Assembly: GCF_016464385.1 (NCBI RefSeq)
Contig: NZ_JADMLH010000034.1
Location: forward strand, 1 to 39,808
Direction of reading: 5' to 3'
Length of the DNA stretch: 39,808 bases
Origin: Nucisporomicrobium flavum
Lineage (GTDB): Bacteria > Actinomycetota > Actinomycetes > Mycobacteriales > Micromonosporaceae
The translations under genes and the position numbers were made by a program. The notes beneath the pieces were generated by a model, which made no database searches, was not told the origin of the DNA, and saw nothing but the letters and a program-made list of their open reading frames with translations. How positions within the stretch are numbered: position 1 is the first letter of the stretch; the number at the start of each line of letters is the position of its first letter. Below, piece by piece: positions 23,756-34,200 of the stretch.

Positions 23756-24244
23756 GTGCAGACTTGGCGCGTGCCAACGCTGCCGCCCATCCGACGGGTC
23801 CGGTTCGACATTCGCCCGTGGGGCGACAACGCCGACCCCGCCCGCGAGCTACTTCCGTTCGTCGACAACGTCAGCCTGGTCGAGCTGGTGTCGGGCTATG
23901 AACACGCAGCCGGCTTCGATGTTCCAGGCGCGTACGCCGGGCTGGTGCTCGACCACTTCAACTTCGGTGATCTGATCGCCTACCTCACCGCCCGGCCGGA
24001 CGCCGCGTATTCGACGGGCAGAGGTGTGATCGCTCTGCTCGGTTGTGACTGCGGCGAAGTGGGTTGCTGGCCGTTGGAGTCGCAGGTGCTCATCGAGGAC
24101 GACTTCGTCACCTGGCGCGGTTTCGGGCAGCCGTTCCGTCCTCGACGCGATTATGGACGCTTCGGCCCCTTCACTTTCCGTAAGGATCAATACGAAAGCG
24201 CGGCCCGTGAGGCGGCTGGGGCAGTACCTGAATCCTGCTCTTGA
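23756..24244 (+). CDS. Conserved hypothetical protein, 162 residues
   Basis: From the GTG at 23756; a GTG at 23771 is equally possible. Landmarks are RRVRFDIRPWGD, LVELVSGYEHAAGF, GVIALLGCDCGEVGCWPLE with three Cys, TWRGFGQPFRP and FGPFTFRKDQYE. I recall this pattern from actinomycete proteins of unknown function. The Cys cluster may bind metal. The gap from 24245 to the LamG gene (24463) shows no gene. Confidence 0.72.
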   Translation: MQTWRVPTLPPIRRVRFDIRPWGDNADPARELLPFVDNVSLVELVSGYEHAAGFDVPGAYAGLVLDHFNFGDLIAYLTARPDAAYSTGRGVIALLGCDCGEVGCWPLESQVLIEDDFVTWRGFGQPFRPRRDYGRFGPFTFRKDQYESAAREAAGAVPESCS

Positions 24245-24463
24245 GTCGCTCGGTCGGCTACTCGCGGAGACCGGACCCCAACGCACTGTCATGCCGCGAT
24301 CCGCGCGCTGCAGCGGATGGTCGAAGGTGCTCAGCGCGCGTCGTCGAACTTCGGACTCGGCTCTAAGCAGGGCCGCTCAAGCGAGGTATTCATGATCGTC
24401 CTTGTGTCCAAGATCGATGAGTCGTAGTCTTCCCTCGCCGTAACGGCATTCACGGGGGTCTGT

Positions 24464-27400
24464 ATGGCTGGTCTTGTCGCGTCCCATGCTGTCCACATTC
24501 GGCGGAGTTCTGCGCTCGTGGCCGTCGTCGCCGCGGTAGCGGCGGTGACCGTTCACGCATCACCAGCCGGCGCCTCACCGCGTCCGGTCGGCGTCGCTGG
24601 TTCCGCGCGACAGCCTCTTGCATCAGCGGATCCTGCCGCGGACGCCTCCCAGCGCGCGGCCGCGACCGGCCAGCGGGTCGAGGTCGTCGAAGCGAGGGAC
24701 GAGTACTCGCAGACGTTCGCGAATCCGGACGGCTCCTTCGTCCTTCAGGAATCGACTGCTCCGCAACGGGCGCGCGCGGCGGATGGGAGCTGGTCCGACC
24801 CGGATCCCACGCTGGTGCCTCATCCCGACGGCTCGGTAGGGCCACGTGCGGCTGTCACCGGCCTTGCGTTCGCCGGCAAGGGTGACGGTTCCGGCCTGAT
24901 CCGGCTTTCTCGCGCCGGTCAGGCCGTCACGGTGGATTGGCCGGGGAGCCTACCTACGCCGCAGATCATCGACGACACGGCGGTCTATCCCGAGGTTCTG
25001 CCCGGTGTGGACCTTCGACTCACGGCGACCGTCGAGGGGTACCGGCAGGTCCTGGTCGTCAAAACCCCGACCGCGGCTGACAACCTTGAGCGGTCCCCGG
25101 TGCGGTTCACGATGCACGGAACCGGGGTCCGGGTCGTGTCTGGGCCCGGCGGCGGAGTACGCGCCGTCGACGCCGACGGCAATGCCACCTTCAGCGGACC
25201 TGCCGGGTTGATGTGGGACTCGACCGGCGATAACGAGACCCCGGCGACCGGCAAGAAGACCGCGAAGGTTGCGGCGGGCGACGGGACCGAGCCCGCGCAA
25301 GAAGTTGGTCCCGACTCGGTCGACGGCCCGGATCTGGACGACAAGTCCGCCGAGTTGCCCGTAAGGATCAGCGACGGATCCGTGTCCGTCGTACCGGATG
25401 CGAGTCTCCTGCAGGCCGCGAGCTACCCGGTCTACATCGACCCGCCGGTCGGGCTGAGCGCCTCGAAGCGGACCGTCGTGACGTCCAACGGCCACCACTA
25501 TTGGCAGTTCGACAACGACTACGATGAGGACAACCACCGTGACCGTGGTCGCGGCGTGGGCCGTTGCAGTTCCCAGGTGACCAACGGCGTCGGCATCATG
25601 TGTGCCTCCCCGGCGTTCACCAGCCGGATGTTCTTCTCGTTCAGCCGGTCGAAGCTGGCCGGGAAGATCGTGCAGGACGCGACCTTCCGGCTGACGGAGA
25701 CGTGGTCGTTCACCTGCACGCCGTCGTGGGTGAATCTGTATCGCACGTCCGGGGACATCTCCGAGGCCACCCGCTGGCCGGGTCCGTCGACCGTCGATCT
25801 GCTCGGCGATCGGAAGGTGTCGCACGGGCGTGGTTCGGCGTGTGATCCTGACCAGCCGGCTGCGGCGGTGGAGTTCAACGACAACCCGGACGAGAGCAAC
25901 GAGAACCTGACGTCCACGGTCGCGAACCTGGCCAAGGGCACGTGGTCCACGTTGACGGTCATGCTGCGTGCCAATGACGAGTCGGATCCGAACAGCTGGA
26001 AGCGGTTCAAGAACGACGCGACTCTGCAGGTGACGTACTTCCCGGCCCCGGGCGTACCGACTGGCGTCGGCGTGCAGGCCACCAACGACCCCAAGTCGGT
26101 CACCTGCCGCGACTCCGCACATGCCGTGACGGTTGCCGACCCTACGCCGCCGGTGAGCGCGACGGTGCAGACGTCGGTCCAGCCGACAAGTAGCGAGAGC
26201 AAGGGTTCCCTGCGCGCCGGCTTCGAGGTGCAGGCGTACGACACCACGAAAAAGTCCTGGGGCAAGGTCTGGGGCCAGGACGTGCCGGGTAGCGGCTACG
26301 CCGTCGACGGTACGAAGGAATCTCCGCAGACCAGCACCTTGGCCGATGGCAAGAGCTACCGCTTGCACGCGCAGACCGTGTCGCACGGCAGCTACGGCGG
26401 GAAGACTCAGGATCCGCGATCGGCGTTCTCCGGCTGGTGCTACTTCACCGTCAACTCCAAGGCCCCCAAGGCGCCGGTCATCGTGCCGGACGCGCACGGG
26501 CCCTACACCGAGTGCACCGCGAACGCCTGCGCGCCCGGCGGCGGTCCCGGTGTCAAGGGCGCGTTCACGTTCCAGCCGGACCCGGCCGACAAGGACGTCA
26601 CCGGGTACCGCTGGACGCTGACCGGCGGCAAACCGCACGACGTCACCGGAGCCGCCGTCACCGTCAGTGACGTCACCCCGCCGATTGCCGGCACTTTGCT
26701 GCTCACCGTGGAGGCCAAGGACCTCCCCGATCGGTACGGGCCGCCGAAGGTCTTCTCGTTCAAGGTCGAAACTCCCAGCGGCCCGGTGGGCCGCTGGCAG
26801 TTCGGCGAGACATCGGGTACGAGCGCAGCCGACACCGCCGCCGACGGCATCCGGCACCCGCTGACACTGGCCACGGGAAGCTCCTTCGACACGCGGGCGC
26901 GCCGCGGGGACACCGTCGGCGACCATGCCCTGGCAGTGGACGGCAAGACCGGGTATGCGGCCACGAGCCAGCCGGTCGTCAATACCGCGACGTCGTTCAC
27001 GATCGCCGGGTGGGCGTACCTGACTGACACAGGCCGGGCGCAGAGCATCGCGAGCCAGACGGACGGCGCCGGTACGGGCTTCAACCTGGGCTACCAGCCG
27101 GCGACCGGCTGGGTCTTCGACTGGCACCGCGCCCCCGCCGGGCAGACCGCCAAGATCGCGCGTTCCGTCGCTCAGGTCACGGCCACCCCGGCGAAGGTGT
27201 GGACCCACATCGCCGGCAGCTACGACGCGACCGCCAAGACGGTGCAGCTCTTCGTCAACGGCCGGCCCCAAGGCACCCCCGTGCCGGTGGCCGCCGACCT
27301 GACACCGATCCTGACCTCCGGGGGACTGCAGATCGGCCGGGGCGGCGACACCGCCGCGCCGGGGGAGTACACCGGCGGGCTGATCGACGAAGTCGAAGTC

Positions 27401-28195
27401 TGGAACCGGGCGCTGGCCGCGGACGAGATCCGCCTCGACGCCCAGCTCGTCGGCCCGGACGGTACTTCCGCGACCGTGCTGGCCGGCGCCTGGCTGGCAG
27501 ATCAAGGCTCAGGCACCTCGATCGCGGACACCTCCGGATACTCCAGGTCCGCGATGACCCTCAACGCCGGCGCTGCGCTCAGCGAGGAAGGCGTCGTTGT
27601 GCTCGACGGCACCGCCGGCTACGCGGGCGCTGCCGGGCCGGTCGTCGACGAGAGCGCCTCCTTCACCGTCACCGCCCGCGTACGCCTTGACGCCGCCGCC
27701 ATCGCGCAGAAGCCGGCCGGATACCTCGCCCAGATCGCCGGGCAGCAGAGCTCCGGCGAGAGTTCGTGGGGGCTCTGGTACCGGCTCGACTCCGTGGCCG
27801 CCGGCGTACCCCAGGGCCGCTGGTTCTTCGGACGCACCGCCATCGACGGCTCGTCGCGTGTGATCGGCAGCGGCGAGGCGCACAGCGCCGACACCGTCGA
27901 CCTGAGCGCCGACCCGGTCGTGCAGGTGACGGGCGTCTACGACGCCCTGGACGACAGCCTGCACCTGTACGTGGGCGAGCAGGAGGAGATCGCCGACGAC
28001 TTGCCGCCGACCTTCCCGTACGTCCAGCGCGGATCCGGCGAGCTGTCCATCGGCCGCGGCCGAGCCGGCGGGACCTGGGGCCGATACCTGCCCGGCCAGG
28101 TCGGCGAGGTCCGCATGTGGGCCGGCGCGATGACCCGCAAACAAATCATCACGCAGATCCTCGACATCTGCACGACCGACTGCGACACCGAGTGA
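24464..28195 (+). CDS. Secreted LamG-domain protein paired with the RHS toxin
   Basis: A 1243-residue secreted protein. A signal peptide covers residues 1-38 (two Arg, a hydrophobic core, cut near PAGA-S). The region to about 330 is a beta-rich domain usual in actinomycete partners of RHS proteins. Residues about 345-527 look like a DNRLRE/CBM96-type domain (TSRMFFSFSRSKLAGKIVQ). Two LamG jellyroll domains follow at about 773-990 (GPVGRWQFGETSG, FTIAGWAYL, LIDEVEVWNRAL) and 1006-1238. It is a likely adhesin or scaffold at the cell surface. GGGGG lies just before the ATG. The RHS gene starts 32 bases after its stop, so the two form an operon and probably act together. Confidence 0.9.
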   Translation: MAGLVASHAVHIRRSSALVAVVAAVAAVTVHASPAGASPRPVGVAGSARQPLASADPAADASQRAAATGQRVEVVEARDEYSQTFANPDGSFVLQESTAPQRARAADGSWSDPDPTLVPHPDGSVGPRAAVTGLAFAGKGDGSGLIRLSRAGQAVTVDWPGSLPTPQIIDDTAVYPEVLPGVDLRLTATVEGYRQVLVVKTPTAADNLERSPVRFTMHGTGVRVVSGPGGGVRAVDADGNATFSGPAGLMWDSTGDNETPATGKKTAKVAAGDGTEPAQEVGPDSVDGPDLDDKSAELPVRISDGSVSVVPDASLLQAASYPVYIDPPVGLSASKRTVVTSNGHHYWQFDNDYDEDNHRDRGRGVGRCSSQVTNGVGIMCASPAFTSRMFFSFSRSKLAGKIVQDATFRLTETWSFTCTPSWVNLYRTSGDISEATRWPGPSTVDLLGDRKVSHGRGSACDPDQPAAAVEFNDNPDESNENLTSTVANLAKGTWSTLTVMLRANDESDPNSWKRFKNDATLQVTYFPAPGVPTGVGVQATNDPKSVTCRDSAHAVTVADPTPPVSATVQTSVQPTSSESKGSLRAGFEVQAYDTTKKSWGKVWGQDVPGSGYAVDGTKESPQTSTLADGKSYRLHAQTVSHGSYGGKTQDPRSAFSGWCYFTVNSKAPKAPVIVPDAHGPYTECTANACAPGGGPGVKGAFTFQPDPADKDVTGYRWTLTGGKPHDVTGAAVTVSDVTPPIAGTLLLTVEAKDLPDRYGPPKVFSFKVETPSGPVGRWQFGETSGTSAADTAADGIRHPLTLATGSSFDTRARRGDTVGDHALAVDGKTGYAATSQPVVNTATSFTIAGWAYLTDTGRAQSIASQTDGAGTGFNLGYQPATGWVFDWHRAPAGQTAKIARSVAQVTATPAKVWTHIAGSYDATAKTVQLFVNGRPQGTPVPVAADLTPILTSGGLQIGRGGDTAAPGEYTGGLIDEVEVWNRALAADEIRLDAQLVGPDGTSATVLAGAWLADQGSGTSIADTSGYSRSAMTLNAGAALSEEGVVVLDGTAGYAGAAGPVVDESASFTVTARVRLDAAAIAQKPAGYLAQIAGQQSSGESSWGLWYRLDSVAAGVPQGRWFFGRTAIDGSSRVIGSGEAHSADTVDLSADPVVQVTGVYDALDDSLHLYVGEQEEIADDLPPTFPYVQRGSGELSIGRGRAGGTWGRYLPGQVGEVRMWAGAMTRKQIITQILDICTTDCDTE

Positions 28196-28227
28196 CCACC
28201 GCTGCCAGACGACACGACGGGGGAGAA

Positions 28228-31200
28228 ATGAACGGGTGGAACGCCGGCCGCGGTACACGGCGCAAGATGTACGCGGCGGCGACCGCATGGCTTCTGACGG
28301 TCACGTTCGTCGGGCAGCCGACGGCGGCGCTGGCCGCGGCCGGGCTCGGGACTCCGCCACTGCCTAAGCCCCACGCTGACAAAGTCGTACCGGTCAAGCC
28401 CACCGCCGAAGGGCGGCGGGCGCTGGCACGGGCGTCCACCGCGCACGCGGCCACCGATGCAGCGGCGCAGCGGGCGCGGCTGGACCAGGCCCGTCCCGCC
28501 GTGTGGCCGACGGCTGCCACCGCGACCTTGACCATCTCAGGGACCGGCACGGCCACGGCCACGCCCGGCTCGCTTCCCGTGACGGCCGCCCATGAGCCGA
28601 CAGGGGAGCGATCCGCCGCAGTCGACGTGAGGGTGCGGACCTTCAGCCGCGCCCAGGCCCGCCGAGCTGGTGTGGACGGCGTTCTGCTGTCCGTCGCCTC
28701 CGAGGGCGGCACCGCTGCGAATATGACGGTGGGCGTCGGATACGCCGGCTTCGCCGGCGCCTACGGCGGTGACTTCGGCGGCCGCCTCACAGTGAGCCAC
28801 CTGCCGGTCTGCGCGCTCACCAGCCCTGAGCGAGCCGCCTGCCGCACTCGCACGCCGGTGCCGTTCCACAACCGGCGTACCGAGCAGCGCGTCGATGCCA
28901 AGCTGACCCTTCCCGCCGCCAAAACCCAACCCATGCTGTTGGCTCTGACCGCGGGCACCAAGTCGGGCGCAGGAAGCTTCAGCGCCACACCACTGTCCGC
29001 GTCGTCAACGTGGCAGGCCGGCAGCTCGTCCGGCTCCTTCGCCTGGAGCTATCCGCTGAAGGCCCCGCCGACGGCGGCCGGACCGATGCCGGATCTGACA
29101 ATCTCCTACGACTCCGGCCGAGTCGACGGGCAGACCGCATCGTCGAACAATCAGGGCACGACCGTCGGCACCGGTTTCGACATCACCTCCTCGTACATCG
29201 AGCGGTCCTACAACTCGTGCGACGACGATGGGCACAAGGACAAACACGACCTGTGCTGGAAGTACGACAACGCCAGCCTCGTCCTCAACGGCAAGGCCAG
29301 TGAACTGGTCATGGACGACCCGAAAGGTGACCGGCACCCCGGGGACGGCAAGCCGGAGACGTGGCGGCTCAAGGACGACGACGGCACCAAGGTCGAGCAC
29401 CTCAGTGGCGCGGACAACGGCGCCCACGCCGGGGAGTATTGGAAGGTCACCACCGGCGAAGGCGACCAGTACGTGTTCGGCCTTGACCGCCTGCCGGGCG
29501 CCGACAAGGACACCCGTACCCACTCGGTCTGGACCGTACCGGTGTTCGGCGACGACGCCGACGAACCCTGCCACGGCGACACCTTCGACACCTCCGACTG
29601 CGTGCAGGCATGGCGGTGGAACCTCGACTACGTCACCGACACCCACCACAACGCGTTGACGTACTGGTACACCGCCGAGCACAACAACTACGCCAAGAAC
29701 GGCAAGGACAAGCCCGGCACGAACTACGTCCGCGGTGGCTACCTCGACCGCATCGAGTACGGCCAGCGCGACGGGCACCTGTTCGACAGCGGGACGCACC
29801 CCACTGACAAGGTCGTCCTCCAAACCGCCGAACGGTGCCTGCAGAACTGCGACGGTCTCACCTACGAGACCAAGGCCAACTGGCCCGATGTGCCCTTCGA
29901 CGCCATCTGCGCTGACGACGAGTCCTGCATCGGACGCGACGGGCCCACGTTCTTCACTCGTAAGCGGCTGACCGGCATCACCACATTCGCGTGGAAGGAC
30001 GGAGCCTTCCAGCCCGTCGACTCGTGGGCGCTACGCCAACGCTTCCTCGACCCGGGCGACATCGGCGACTCCAGCGACCAAAGCCTCTGGCTGGACTCCA
30101 TCACGCACACCGGTCACATCGGCGGCGACCTCAGCCTCGCCCCGGTCACCTTCACCCACACCTGGCGAACCAACCGGGTGGACAAAACCGACGACATCCT
30201 GCCGCTGAACAAGCCACGGTTGAATGTGGTCACGTCGGAGACCGGCGCCGTCACCACCATCACATATTCCGACGCTCAGTGCGACGCCGACCCGAACCAC
30301 CGCCGGATGCCAGCCGCCGAGGACGACAACGACATGCGGTGTTTCCCGGTGCGCTGGCGACCCAACGGCGGTGACGGCGACCGCCAGCTGGACTGGTTCC
30401 ACAAGTATGTCGTCACCGATGTGCAGACGACCGATCCCATCGGCGGATCGCGGCCGCTGCTCTATCACTACGACTACAGCAGCCCGGCCTGGCACTACAC
30501 CGAGGACCCCATGTCCTCGCCAAGCGAGCGCACCTGGTCTCAGTGGCGCGGCTTCGCCAAGGTCAGCACGATCACTGGCGACCCGACGGAGTTGACCCCG
30601 TCGAAGACCACCACGATCTACCTGCAGGGCATGAACCGCGACCGCCGTGCTGATGGCAGCAAGCGCTCGGTCACTGCCTCCGGCATAACGGCCGCACCGA
30701 TCGCCGACGACGACGCCTTGTCCGGTTTCGCCCGTGAGAGCGTCACCTACAACGGTGTGGGCGGCCCCGAGGTATCCGGTGTGGTGTCCGACCCGTGGAG
30801 AAAGCAGACGGCGGAACGGCACTACTCGTGGGTTGACGTCTCAGCCGGATACACCCGCACCGCAGCTACCCACTCCCGTGTCCGCGTCACCAGCGGCGCA
30901 GCGCCGACAACCCGCCACCGCACGGTGACGACGACCTACGACGACTACGGCCTGCCGTCCGCCGTCGAAGATCAGGGTGACGAGGCGGTCACCGGCGACG
31001 AGACCTGCGCCCGCACCTGGTACGCCCGCAACCCCGCGGCCGGGCTCACCTCATTGGTGTCGCGCACCCAGACGCTCGCCACGGTGTGCACCAAGGTCGA
31101 CGCGGCCAAGCTGCCCGCAGACAGCACCACCTCAGGCGACGTCATCTCCGACACCGCGTTCGCCTACGACACCACCGCGTACAGCGACCAGCAGGTACCC

Positions 31201-34200
31201 ACTCGAGGGGAGCCGCGATGGGCGGGCCGTGCCGGCGGCTATCGAGCCGACCGTAGCCCGGTCTGGCAGACGGTGAACACCACGGTCTACGACGACCTCG
31301 GCCGGATCACCAGCCGCACCGACGCGCTGCAGCACACCAGTACGACCAGCTACGAACCCGCCGACCATGGCCCCCTGACGCAGACCACCGCGACAGACCC
31401 CAAGGGCTACAGCGTGGTCACCGACATCGACCCGGCGCTGGGCCTTCCCACCACCATCACCGATCCGAACTCCCGGATCACCACGCTGACCTACGACAGC
31501 TTCGGCCGGTTGACCAAGGTCTTCCTGCCCAACATCGCGCATCCCGCCGGGACATCGCCGAACATTGTGTACGGCTACCACCTGTCGTCCACCGACGCTT
31601 CGTACGTCTCCACAGCGACCCTGCGCGGTAACAGCACCAGTAAGTACAACACCACCTATCAGCTGTACGACTCGCTGTTGCGGCCCCGCCAGGTGCAGAG
31701 CCCTTCGCCGCTGGGCGGCCGGCTGCTGAACGAGACGTTCTACGACAGCCGCGGGCAGAAAAGCACCACGTACGCCGACATCTACGACGACAAGAACGAA
31801 CCCGACGGGCAGCTGTACGGCACCCTCAACGCCCAGGCCCCCGCGGAAACTCAGTTCACCTACGACGGCGCGGGCCGCGTCGCCACCAGTACCTTCCTGA
31901 GCTACGGCGCCAAGCGCTGGTCGACCACTGCTTCGTACACCGGCGACTCAGCCGCGACGACGGCCGTCACGGGCGACTCGGCATCGCGGGAGTTCACCGA
32001 CGTGTTCGGCCGGGTGACCGAACGCCGTACCTACGCAGGATCCAGCCCGGACGGGGCCACGTACACCTCGACCTCGTTCACCTTCACGCCGTCCGGACAG
32101 CCGAAGACCATCACCGGACCCGACAAGGCGTCGTGGTCATACGGCTACGACCTCTTCGGCCGCAAGACGTACGAGAAAGACCCGGACAAGGGCGAAACCA
32201 CCACCGGCTACACCACGCTCGACCAAGTCGAGTGGACGAAGGACGCCAACCAGAAGAAACTGATCTATGAGTACGACGAGCTCGGCCGTCGCGCACACGA
32301 GTGGGCCGGAAGCAAGAGCGACGCCACCCTGCAGGCGACCTGGGGCTACGACAACGTCTTCAAAGGTGTGCAGGACAGCTCCACCCGCTATGTCGGCGGG
32401 CTGACGGGCAAGGCGTACACCAAGCGAACCTCCAAGTTCGATGACCTGTACCGCGGCACCGCCAGTGAACTGCAGCTGCCGGCCGACGACCCGCTGGTGA
32501 CCGCCGGGGTCCCCGCGACCCTCAAGTTCTCCAACTCCTACAACGTCGACGGAACCCCGCAGTACACCGACGAACCGGCCGTCGCGGGCCTGCCGCACGA
32601 ACCTGTCAGCTTCGGCTACAACGCGCTCGGCATGCCCACCACGATGGCCGGTGACACCGGGTACCTGCTGAGTACGGCGTACGACCAGCTGGGGCAACTG
32701 CAACAGCAGGTCATGGGCACGTCCAAAACCAACCCGAAGCAAGTCACACTCACCAGCACGTACGAACCCGGCACCCACCGACTCAAGACCGCCGGCATCA
32801 CCGACACCAGCCACAACTACAAACTGCAGGACCTCACGTACGGCTACGACGACGCGGGGAACGTCACCTCCATAACCGATGCCAGCACTCTGGGTGGCTC
32901 GGGGCAGGCGGACAACCAGTGTTTCGCCTACGACGGCTACCGGCGCCTGACGGAGGCATGGACACCCAAGACCGCGGACTGCGCCCCCAGCGGTCGAGTC
33001 GCTACCAATCTCGGCGGGGCGGCACCGTACTGGAGCAGCTACTGGTACAACGATGCCGGTCTTCGAAAGACCGAGACGCAACACGCCGTAGGCGGCGACA
33101 CGTTGATCAGCTATACCTACGCCGAGAACGGCGCGCCGCCACATGCCCTCAGCAGCACGAGTACGGCCAAGAGTGGAACCACGGCGGTTCGCCGCAGCTA
33201 CGGCTACGACGCAGCCGGCAACACCATCGACCGTCCCGGCACCACGGCTCAGCAAACGTTGACCTGGGACGGTGAGGGCAAGCTCCAGACGCTCACCGAG
33301 TCGACGACCAAGACCGGATATCTCTACGACGCCGACGGCGGCCTGCTGATTCGCCGTGCCACCAGTGGCTCCGGCGATACCGTGCTCTACCTCGGAGCCA
33401 CCGAGGTGCACCTCAACGCGACGACGAAGAAGCTCTCCGGCAGCCGTTACTACAGCGTCGGTAACCGTACGGTGGCTGTGCGGACCGCTACCGCCGGTGT
33501 CACCGGCAGCAAGCTCAACTTCCTCGCCGGAGACAACCACGGCACGGCCAGCCTCGCTATCGAGGGCTCCATCGTCAACGGGACGCCCGTCGCGCAGACC
33601 TACACCAAGCGGTACACCACCCCCTTCGGCGCTCCTCGCGGCACCAAACCCGCGAATTGGCCGGACGACAAGGGCTTCCTGGGCAAGACTGCCGATACAA
33701 CGACGGGTCTCACTCACATAGGGGCACGCGAATACGACCCGTCCATCGGCCGCTTCATCTCCGTGGACCCTGTCCTGAACAGCAGTGACGAACAGTCCCT
33801 CAACGGCTACACGTACGCCGGCAACAACCCGACCACCCTCAGCGACCCGACTGGCTTGGACGACTGCCGTACCGGTGGTCAAGGCTGCGTGGACCCAGAC
33901 GGCGACGGTGTCTACAAGCCGCCGACCGGCGGTGGCAGCAAGCCCACCAAAGGCGGCGGCAGCACGCCCTCGAAGGGCAACGGCTCAGGCACAAAGAAGG
34001 ACTGGAGCCCCGACCACAATGCCGCTGTCGCCACGGCTGTGGAGTGGATCAAGGCGACCCACCCCGAGCTAGAAGTGCATTTCGAGTATCCGGTGGTCGG
34101 CGGTTCTAAGCAGAAGAAGAACGGGGTCCGCACCGGGAACGACGGAGCCGTCGACATCATCGCCTTCGACCACAAGAACAAGCGCCTCTTCGTGTGGGAA

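Noticed and set aside
24950..27505. An 851-codon minus-strand frame opposite the LamG gene
   Set aside because: A shadow of the GC-rich LamG coding sequence; composition is Arg/Gly/Val-rich without domain order or a ribosome site.
32137..33882. A 581-codon minus-strand frame opposite the RHS repeats
   Set aside because: It mirrors the repetitive YD-repeat coding pattern and has no independent homology.
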